57,188 nucleotides of DNA from Virgisporangium aliadipatigenens. Lineage in GTDB: Bacteria > Actinomycetota > Actinomycetes > Mycobacteriales > Micromonosporaceae. The position numbers and the translations under genes were made by a program. Positions 51,245 to 57,188 of the stretch are shown one piece after another. The notes under the pieces are model-generated. The model was not told the DNA's origin. It was given only the letters and a program-made list of their open reading frames with translations, and ran no database searches. Every line of letters starts with the position of its first letter. The first letter of the stretch is position 1. Where the stretch lies: NCBI RefSeq assembly GCF_016863615.1, contig NZ_BOPF01000054.1, positions 1 through 57,188 on the forward strand, written 5' to 3'.

Positions 51245-52468
51245 ATGAGACGAGCAGTCGCTCTCCGGCTGGCAGCCGGAGGAGCCGCCGCGTTCGCGGG
51301 CGCGGGCGTCGTGTTGGCGCTGCAGGTGCCGAACGCCTTCGCGGCAGACAACCTGAGCATCGGTGCCGGCGCCGACGGCTCCAGCAAGGCCGGCGGGACC
51401 AGTTACGGCAACGTGATCGACGGCAACACCGGCACCTACTGGGCGCCGAGCGGCTCGACCGGTTCCGTCTCGGTCAAATGGAGCAGCGCGACGACGGTCT
51501 CCTCGGCCGTCATCAAGGAGTCTCCGGGCGGCGGCTCGATCGGCGCCTGGCGGGTCCTCAACCACGACTCGGGTGCCGTGCTCGCCAGCGGCAGCGGCAG
51601 CCCCGGCAACGTCAGCTTCTCCTCGACCTCGCTGAAGAAGGTCACCTTCGAGATCACCAGCGCCTCGAGTGCGCCACGCATCGCCGAGTTCGAGACGTAC
51701 GCCGGCGGCAGCTCGAACCCGACCTCGGGTCCCACGGCCGGCCCGACGACCAGCCCCACCAAGAGTCCGACCCCGGGCCCGAGCAACGGCAGCGGCACCC
51801 CGACCGGCCAGTGGCCGACGTCGGCCGGTTCGGTGTCGGTCAGCGGCGTCATCTCGGTCTCCGGCACGTTCGACGGCGGCATGAAGACGTACTGCTGCGC
51901 CGGCGACGGCAGCGGCAGCGAGAGCCAGGACCCGATCTTCAAGCTGGCGAACGGAGCCACGCTCAAGAACGTCATCCTCGGTTCGCCCGCCGGTGACGGC
52001 GTGCACTGCGAGGGCACCTGCACCCTGCAGAACGTCTGGTGGAACGACGTGGGCGAGGACGCCGCCACGTTCAAGGACACCAGCGGCGGGACGTCCTACG
52101 TCATCGGCGGCGGCGCCAGATCCGCCGGCGACAAGATCTTCCAGCACAACGGCAAGGGCACGGTGAAGATCACCGGGTTCTACGCCAAGACCGGCGGCAA
52201 GCTCTATCGCGCCTGCGGCAACTGTTCCAGCTCGTACCAGCGGCACGTGATCGTCGACAACGTGCTCCTGGACGGCGTCGGGATGGTCGCCGGCATCAAC
52301 AGCAACTGGGGCGACACCGCCACGCTCACCCGGATCACGACGAGCACGGGCAAGACCGTCTGCGGCAAGTACCAGGGCGTTCCGAAGGGCAGCGAGCCGA
52401 CCTACCTCGGCGAGGGCTGGAACGACGCCAACTGCAAGGTGACCAGGAGCGACGTCACCTACAGGTGA
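51245..52468 (+). CDS. Secreted pectate lyase (PL3) with N-terminal carbohydrate-binding domain
   Basis: 407 residues. The signal peptide (RRAVALRLAAGGAAAFAGAG, cleavage near AFA-ADN) is followed by an F5/8C-like sugar-binding domain (about 36-160, NVIDGNTGTYWAPSG...AEFETYAGG), then a Thr/Pro/Ser linker to about 192. The PL3 beta-helix (about 195-407) has GGMKTYCCAGDGSGSESQD, DGVHCEGTCTLQNVWWNDVGEDAATFK and GGKLYRACGNCSSSYQRHVIVDNV. It cleaves polygalacturonate by beta-elimination with Ca2+ outside the cell. GAAAGGTGA precedes the ATG. Confidence 0.93.
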   Translation: MRRAVALRLAAGGAAAFAGAGVVLALQVPNAFAADNLSIGAGADGSSKAGGTSYGNVIDGNTGTYWAPSGSTGSVSVKWSSATTVSSAVIKESPGGGSIGAWRVLNHDSGAVLASGSGSPGNVSFSSTSLKKVTFEITSASSAPRIAEFETYAGGSSNPTSGPTAGPTTSPTKSPTPGPSNGSGTPTGQWPTSAGSVSVSGVISVSGTFDGGMKTYCCAGDGSGSESQDPIFKLANGATLKNVILGSPAGDGVHCEGTCTLQNVWWNDVGEDAATFKDTSGGTSYVIGGGARSAGDKIFQHNGKGTVKITGFYAKTGGKLYRACGNCSSSYQRHVIVDNVLLDGVGMVAGINSNWGDTATLTRITTSTGKTVCGKYQGVPKGSEPTYLGEGWNDANCKVTRSDVTYR

Positions 52469-52481
52469 GGCACTCGCACCA

Positions 52482-52511
52482 GGGGCGCCCACCGCATCCG
52501 GTGGGCGCCCC
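52482..52511 (+). terminator. Hairpin terminator after pectate lyase gene
   Basis: GGGGCGCCCACC (52482-52493), a 6-base loop, then the exact complement GGTGGGCGCCCC (52500-52511), starting 14 bp after the stop codon. Confidence 0.85.
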
Positions 52512-52587
52512 TCGGCGCTCCACGGGCGGGGCATCGGCCCGGTCGACAACGACCGTTGCCGCCGGCACAAGGCTCTAGCATGGGGGC

Positions 52588-52998
52588 GTGGCTCGCGACG
52601 ACGAGGCAGACGACCTGGCCCACCGCATGCAAATCGTGGCGGCCCGGGAAAAGCTCGTCGACGAACGGGACGGCCTCGCCGATCAGCGCGACGCCGACGC
52701 CGACCAGCGGGACATCAACTTCGAGACCCGGTTGAGCGCACACGACAAAGCAGCCGCCGAGGGGCACGCCGCCGCGCAGGACCGCGACCGCCGCCTCGAC
52801 CTGCGATCGCAGCGACTGGCGGACCGGGAGGCCCGAGCCGACCGGCGGGACGCCGACGCCGACCGGCGCACAGCCGTCGCCGACGAACGCGAGCGCCTCG
52901 CCGATCTGCGCGAACGCGAGGCCGACGAACGCGACCGGGTCGCCGACGAACGCGAGATCCGAGCGGAGCTGAGCCGCTGGGACGAGCAGCCCCGGTAA
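52588..52998 (+). CDS. Highly charged coiled-coil protein
   Basis: 136 residues made almost wholly of Ala/Asp/Arg/Glu heptad-like repeats: LADQRDADADQRD, LADREARADRRDADADRR, VADERERLADLREREADERDRVADERE. No Cys, signal peptide or enzymatic motif. It should form a long continuous helix or coiled coil. Similar low-complexity Arg/Asp proteins occur in actinobacteria, sometimes with two-component or GAF proteins; here a two-component system lies about 400 bp downstream. The GTG start has a weak ribosome site. Confidence 0.65.
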   Translation: MARDDEADDLAHRMQIVAAREKLVDERDGLADQRDADADQRDINFETRLSAHDKAAAEGHAAAQDRDRRLDLRSQRLADREARADRRDADADRRTAVADERERLADLREREADERDRVADEREIRAELSRWDEQPR

Positions 52999-53411
52999 CC
53001 GGCTCCGTCCGCGGGGGACACGGCGCTACGCAGAACGGCACCGCGGTACCACCCGGTCGCGGGGCAATGATCTTGGGCCCGCGGACCTGGCAGCGCAGTG
53101 GCCGATCGAAGCGAAGCGGGATCGGCCCGGAGCGGTCCGCCGCGGGAGCAGCGGTAGCAGTCCGGCGGACCGTGGCAATGAGGCGAAGCTGAGACGACCG
53201 TTAAAGCGCTCGGGCGTCGGCCGACTACGGGCCGTGGCCTTGACCCGGCGGTGTTGTCGGGTGCGATGCTGGTCTTCCGCTCCTCCCCTGCTCATGAGCT
53301 CCATTTCTTTGGTATGCGTAAGAGCGCGGTCCCCTGCGACGCTCTAATCCTGACCTCAGGTTGATCAAGGAAAATGGGCGCCAAAGCATCTACTGGAAGG
53401 GGGCGGCCGGC
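52999..53411. repeat. 413-bp non-coding region with nested REP-like inverted repeats
   Basis: No supported gene. GGCCGATC and GGATCGGCC (53100-53127) form one hairpin. GGTCCGCCG (53134-53142) and CGGCGGACC (53163-53171) form another; GCGGACC at about 53081 can also pair with the first GGTCCGC. The loops carry AGCGAAGCG and GAGCAGCGGTAGCAG strings like those at 17.9 and 23.2 kb. The right end leads into the promoter of the two-component operon, with a GGAAGGGGG ribosome site before 53412. Confidence 0.65.
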
Positions 53412-54104
53412 GTGCGGATCATGATCGCGGATGACGATGCGGCCATCCGTGAGTCGCTGGAGCGGGTGCTCCAGGTCGAGGGTTACGACACCAGCACCGT
53501 CGCCAACGGTCTCGCCGTGCTCGACGGGGTCGACGGGGCCGCCGGTGACACGCTGGATCTGCTGATCCTCGACGTGATGATGCCCCGCCTCGGCGGGTTG
53601 GAGGCCTGCCGGCGGTTGCGGGCCGCGGGTCGGGATCTGCCGGTGCTGATGCTGACCGCCCGTGACCAGGTCTCCGACCGGGTGGCGGGACTGGACGCGG
53701 GCGCCGACGACTACCTGCCCAAGCCGTTCGCCACCGAGGAGTTGCTGGCCCGGGTGCGGGCCCTGCTGCGCCGGCGCACGCCGACCGACGAGGAGTCGCA
53801 GGTCCTGTCGTACGCCGACGTCCGGCTCGATCCCGACAGGTTCGAGGCGTGGCGGGGCGGGCGGGCGCTGCGCCTGACCCGGACCGAGTTCTCCCTCCTG
53901 GAGGTCCTCGTGCGCAACGCGACCCGGGTCCTGACCCGCGACGCGCTGTTCGAGGCGATCTGGGGCTTCGACATGAGCGCCACCGCCAACAATCTCCAGG
54001 TATACGTGAGCTACCTGCGCCGCAAGATGGAGGCCGAGGGTGAACCGCGATTGATCTACACGCTGCGCGGCCTGGGATACACGTTGCGGGAGACTCCTCC
54101 GTGA
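53412..54104 (+). CDS. OmpR/MprA-type response regulator
   Basis: 230 residues. The receiver has [13 protein letters not shown], phosphoacceptor Asp in [13 protein letters not shown], Thr in MLTARDQ and Lys in [12 protein letters not shown]. The winged-helix effector domain (about 135-228) has [33 protein letters not shown] and [31 protein letters not shown] 53412 follows a good ribosome site, so the longer TTG form from 53361 is not preferred. Overlaps the kinase gene (GTGA). The layout resembles MprAB, which controls envelope stress; an MMPL transporter lies nearby. Confidence 0.93.
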   Translation: MRIMIADDDAAIRESLERVLQVEGYDTSTVANGLAVLDGVDGAAGDTLDLLILDVMMPRLGGLEACRRLRAAGRDLPVLMLTARDQVSDRVAGLDAGADDYLPKPFATEELLARVRALLRRRTPTDEESQVLSYADVRLDPDRFEAWRGGRALRLTRTEFSLLEVLVRNATRVLTRDALFEAIWGFDMSATANNLQVYVSYLRRKMEAEGEPRLIYTLRGLGYTLRETPP

Positions 54105-55549
54105 GCAGGCACGCCCGCCGGGAACCGAGCCGGCTGACCCGATGGTGGCGCCGGCAGTCCCTGCGGACCAGGCTGACGGTGATCGCGGCGACGGCCATCG
54201 CGGTCAGCGTGTTCCTGGCCTTCCAGGTGGCCAGCGAGCTGATGGACCGGAAGCTGCAGGACACCGCCGAGGAACAGCTACGCGCCGACTCCCGTGTCCT
54301 GGCGACGGACGTGGAGCGCGCCGGTCCGGCGCAGGTCCAGCTACGGCCGTACCCGGGATCCGGTCGGCTGGTGCGGGTCATCCTGCCCGACGGCTCGACC
54401 CGGACGCCGGCCGGCCAACCCGCCCTGCCCCCCGTCAGCAAGAGCGCCGCGCGCGTGGCACGGGGCGGGCCGGCCGACGTCATGGAGTCGATCGGCGGCA
54501 CCGAGGGCTACCTCATCTACACGCTGCGGGCCGGCGGCGGCGCGGTCCAGGTGGCGAGCCTCGCCGACGACAGCCCGATCAACGAGTTCGGGTTCGGCAT
54601 GCTGCTGATCGGGCTGCTCTGCGTGGCCGGCGGCGCCCTTGTCGGGCGGACCGTGGCGCGGACCGCGCTCGCACCGGTCGACCGGCTGACCGCCGCCGCG
54701 GTACGTGTCGCGCACACCCGGGACCTCGACGCCGACATCCCGGACGAGGGCGGTGGGGAGATCCGGCGGCTGATCCAGTCGATCAACAACATGCTCGCCG
54801 CGCTCCGGGACTCCCGGCAGGCCCAGCGGCTGCTCGCCGAGGACGCCGCCCACGAGCTCAAGACCCCGCTCACCAGCCTGCGCGTCAACGTCGAGCTGTT
54901 GATCCGGCTCGATCGGCGCGGCACGCTGGACAGCGCGCTGCCGGCGGAGAGCCGGACCCGGCTGCTCAACGATCTCGGCGCCCAGGTGGTCGAGTTGAGC
55001 ACCCTTGCCGCGGAGCTGACCGACCTGGCGCGCGGTGACGTCACCGACGAGAGCACCGCGCTGCTCGACCTCGCCGACGTGGTGGTGGCCGCCGCGACCC
55101 GGGCGCGTTCGCGCATGCCCGACATCGAGCTCGCGCTCGACGTGAACTCCGTGTGGGTGAGCGGGCGTCCCGCTGCGCTCCAGCGGGCGGTGCTCAACCT
55201 CATCGACAACGCCGGCAAGTGGTCCCCCGAGGACCAGCCGATCCAGGTCCGGCTCTGTGCCCAGGGCGCGTCGGCGGTGCTCGAGGTCGACGACGCCGGG
55301 CCGGGCATCGACGCCGCTGATGCACCGCGGGTGTTCGACCGGTTCTACCGAGCCGACAGCGCCCGAGGGTTGCCGGGATCCGGTCTGGGGCTGTCGATCG
55401 TGCAGCGGGTCGTCGACGCCCACGGTGGCCGGGCCGCCGTGTCCCGTTCCGCACGCGGTGGCGCGCTGCTTCGGGTCGAACTTCCGGCCGCGAGCCCGCC
55501 CGCCCCGATCGCGCAGCTCACCGCCGGGGAGCACTCCCCGATGCGCTGA
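54101..55549 (+). CDS. Sensor histidine kinase (MprB-like)
   Basis: 482 residues. TM1 is at about 25-45 ([18 protein letters not shown]) and TM2 at about 165-185 ([17 protein letters not shown]), enclosing an extracytoplasmic sensor. HAMP follows, then the H-box [23 protein letters not shown] near 245. The ATPase has NLIDNAGKW (N box), VDDAGPGID (G1) and [19 protein letters not shown] (G2). It forms a co-translated pair with the response regulator upstream. The C-terminal tail is Pro/Ala-rich and variable. Confidence 0.93.
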   Translation: MSRHARREPSRLTRWWRRQSLRTRLTVIAATAIAVSVFLAFQVASELMDRKLQDTAEEQLRADSRVLATDVERAGPAQVQLRPYPGSGRLVRVILPDGSTRTPAGQPALPPVSKSAARVARGGPADVMESIGGTEGYLIYTLRAGGGAVQVASLADDSPINEFGFGMLLIGLLCVAGGALVGRTVARTALAPVDRLTAAAVRVAHTRDLDADIPDEGGGEIRRLIQSINNMLAALRDSRQAQRLLAEDAAHELKTPLTSLRVNVELLIRLDRRGTLDSALPAESRTRLLNDLGAQVVELSTLAAELTDLARGDVTDESTALLDLADVVVAAATRARSRMPDIELALDVNSVWVSGRPAALQRAVLNLIDNAGKWSPEDQPIQVRLCAQGASAVLEVDDAGPGIDAADAPRVFDRFYRADSARGLPGSGLGLSIVQRVVDAHGGRAAVSRSARGGALLRVELPAASPPAPIAQLTAGEHSPMR

Positions 55550-56046
55550 CCCGGCCGCCCCGCCGCCCTGCCGCCCCGGCGCTCCGGCGCTCCGGCGTTG
55601 GGCAAGGGCCGGTGGGCCTCGGGTATGGCACCGCGCGGCTCACCGTCGAGGCGGGCACCGCGATGCGCAGCCGTCGGCCATGGCCCCCACGGGGCTCACC
55701 GTCAACGCCGGACACACCGCCATGCGCCGATCCGGCCACACGGCGCACGGCCAAAGGGCCGCAACCCTGGGACATGGCCCCGCGCGGCTCATCGTCTACT
55801 CAGGACACCGCGGTGCACCGACCCCCGGCGCCGGCCACACGGCACAGCGCCAAAGGACCGCAACCCTCGGACCTGGTCCCGCGCGGCTCACCGCCGACGC
55901 GGGACACCGCGATGCACCGACCCGGGCCCCGGACGCACGGCACAGGACAAGCGACCCATCACCGGGCGGCAGGGCACCGCGATGCGCCGACCCGGTCCCG
56001 GCGCGTGCGCAGGACCGAAGGACGGCGACCGTCGGACCCAAGAAAA
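55550..56046. repeat. Non-coding region with degenerate direct repeats (99-bp period)
   Basis: No supported gene in about 500 bp; frames open on both strands are low-complexity. CCGGCCACACGGC recurs at 55732 and 55831, 99 bp apart, with following sequence conserved (AAAGG(G/A)CCGCAACCCT, then CCCGCGCGGCTCA). CACCGCGATGC-type strings occur near 55655, 55711, 55803, 55902 and 55974, so up to five decayed units are present. It could be a decayed repeat array. Confidence 0.65.
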
Positions 56047-56075
56047 TCCGGGACGGGCCTGGGGCCCATCCCGGA
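56047..56075 (-). terminator. Rho-independent terminator of the MMPL gene
   Basis: On the minus strand TCCGGGATGGGCC pairs with GGCCCGTCCCGGA (one G-U pair, 3-base loop) and is followed by TTTTCT. It lies 20 bp after the MMPL stop. This is the clearest intrinsic terminator in the window. Confidence 0.9.
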
Positions 56076-56095
56076 TCTCGTCCGTACTGCCGCGC

Positions 56096-57188
56096 TTACC
56101 GTTGCAGCACGTACTCCTCCTCGTCGAGGAGCGCATGTTTTCCGCTCGGCGGCTCCGAAGGACCGGACAGCTGGCTCGGCCACCACATCCGCCGGCCGAT
56201 CAGCAGGGTCAGGGCGGGCACCAGGACCGACCGCACGAGCAGGGCATCGAGCAGTACGCCGAAGGCGACCAGGAACCCGACCTCGACCAGCATCACCAGC
56301 GGAAGTGAGGCGAGGACCGCGAAGGTGGCCGCCAGAACCACGCCTGCCGAGGTGATGACGCCACCGGTGGCCGACAGGGCCTTGAGCATGCCGTCTCTGG
56401 TGCCGAGGCGCACGGCCTCCTCCCTGGCCCGGTGGGTCAGGAAGATGTTGTAGTCCACGCCGAGCGCCACCAGGAACAGGAATGCCAGCAGCGGCACCGT
56501 ATAGTCGATCCCCTTGAACCCGAGGACCGTGTCGAAGATGAACACGCTGCCACCGAAGGCCGCGGCGAACGAGACGACCACGGTGGCCATCAGGACCAGC
56601 GGGGCCACGATCGCGCGTAGCAGCAGCCCGAGGATGATCAGGACGACGGCGAGCACCAGCGGGATCACCAGCTTCTCGTCGCGCCTGGTGGTCAGCTCGG
56701 TGTCGAGGTTCTCCGCACTCGGCCCGCCGACCATCGCCTCCGCCCCACGCACCGCGTGCACGGCGGCGCGCACCCGCTTGATCGTCTCGTACTCGGCGGG
56801 GGTTTCCGGCTCATCCTTCGGGAACACGGAGATGTCGACCCAGCCACCCCTTGTCTCACCCGGGAAGGCCTGAGCCACACCTGGAGTGCGCTTGGCGACG
56901 TCGAGCACCCGGTCCTGGTAGGCCGGCCGCGTGTAGATCGTCATGGGCATGCCGCCGAGCTCCGGGAAGTTCTGACGGAGAGTGGTGAAGCCGGCGACCG
57001 ACTCCGGCGTGGACAGGAACTGGTCCTGCTCCCGCAGGGCGCTGGTGTTGCCCGTCAGGCCGACGGTGAGCACGCCGAGGACTCCGAGCGAGGCGATCGT
57101 GGCCACCCACCGGCGGCGGCTGATGGCGGCGCCGAGACGTCCCCACAGGCCCACCTTCTCCTGCATGGACGTGCTGAACCGCGGGATC
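56096..57188 (-). CDS. MMPL-family transporter, 3' part (cut by window edge)
   Basis: The last 364 or so residues of an RND-type MMPL membrane transporter; the frame runs off the window end. A membrane helix (VATIASLGVLGVLTVGL), an extracytoplasmic loop (PESVAGFTTLRQNFPELGG) and five helices (LVIPLVLAVVLIILGLLL, PLVLMATVVVSFAAAFGG, VPLLAFLFLVALGVDYNIFL, ITSAGVVLAATFAVLASL, VEVGFLVAFGVLLDALLVRS) match the second MMPL half, including the conserved GVDYNIFL Asp-Tyr pair used for proton relay. Such pumps export lipids or metabolites. It may be controlled by the neighbouring MprAB-like system. Confidence 0.92.
   Translation of the reverse strand, partial: IPRFSTSMQEKVGLWGRLGAAISRRRWVATIASLGVLGVLTVGLTGNTSALREQDQFLSTPESVAGFTTLRQNFPELGGMPMTIYTRPAYQDRVLDVAKRTPGVAQAFPGETRGGWVDISVFPKDEPETPAEYETIKRVRAAVHAVRGAEAMVGGPSAENLDTELTTRRDEKLVIPLVLAVVLIILGLLLRAIVAPLVLMATVVVSFAAAFGGSVFIFDTVLGFKGIDYTVPLLAFLFLVALGVDYNIFLTHRAREEAVRLGTRDGMLKALSATGGVITSAGVVLAATFAVLASLPLVMLVEVGFLVAFGVLLDALLVRSVLVPALTLLIGRRMWWPSQLSGPSEPPSGKHALLDEEEYVLQR

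Overview
This is a high-GC actinomycete chromosome segment. Evidence includes GTG and TTG starts, many 4-bp start/stop overlaps, Tat/Sec-exported hydrolases, SARP and LuxR regulators, an F420-type oxidoreductase and several biosynthetic islands. A methyl-accepting chemotaxis protein suggests a lineage with a motile stage (for example motile-spore formers), but the family cannot be fixed from sequence alone. I saw no rRNA, tRNA, CRISPR array, transposase or phage gene. A 13-bp palindrome, GTCCAC(T/A)GTGGAC, recurs inside unrelated genes, almost always encoding Ser-Thr-Val-Asp.

Layout. 0-11 kb: cation efflux protein, lipoprotein, iron-regulated bfd-bfr pair, LuxR regulator, two tandem giant paralogues of unknown function, an anchored surface protein, a frameshifted DUF202 gene and a short Rho. 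11-18 kb: an MCP-PilZ receptor, then a lasso-peptide-type locus (cyclase, 54-aa precursor ending in Ser, HPr-kinase-like kinase, a kinase-dead relative, a sulfotransferase) with no recognisable leader peptidase or RRE gene. 18-19.6 kb: ECF42-type sigma factor with its DGPF partner. 19.7-24.6 kb: a four-gene operon coding for a coiled-coil protein, a Cas4/RecB-like Fe-S nuclease, an ImmA/IrrE-like protein with a broken zinc motif and an SF1 helicase. It is a candidate undescribed DNA-processing or defence module.

24.6-38.2 kb: GNAT, PARG-type macrodomain protein, secreted HNH nuclease, AfsR-type SARP, GH19 chitinase, DJ-1/LysR/SnoaL group, ABC exporter with a two-component system, and a TetR/SnoaL pair around a 43-bp palindrome.

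38.3-49.8 kb: two facing biosynthetic operons. The plus-strand set looks like a class V lanthipeptide (lanthidin) cluster: APH-type kinase, HopA1-like protein, cysteine decarboxylase flavoprotein, reductase, DUF6624 protein, a 57-aa precursor ending in Cys and an acetyltransferase. The minus-strand operon encodes a hydrazinoacetate-type N-N bond pathway: glycine-oxidase-like flavoprotein, lysine N6-hydroxylase, stand-alone cupin, MetRS-like ligase, F420-type oxidoreductase and a frameshifted acyltransferase. Whether the two pathways make one molecule is open.

50-57 kb: a sortase-type SGNH esterase, a PL3 pectate lyase under a LacI-type palindrome, a charged coiled-coil protein, REP-like intergenic repeats, an MprAB-like two-component system, a 99-bp repeat region and the end of an MMPL transporter cut by the window edge.
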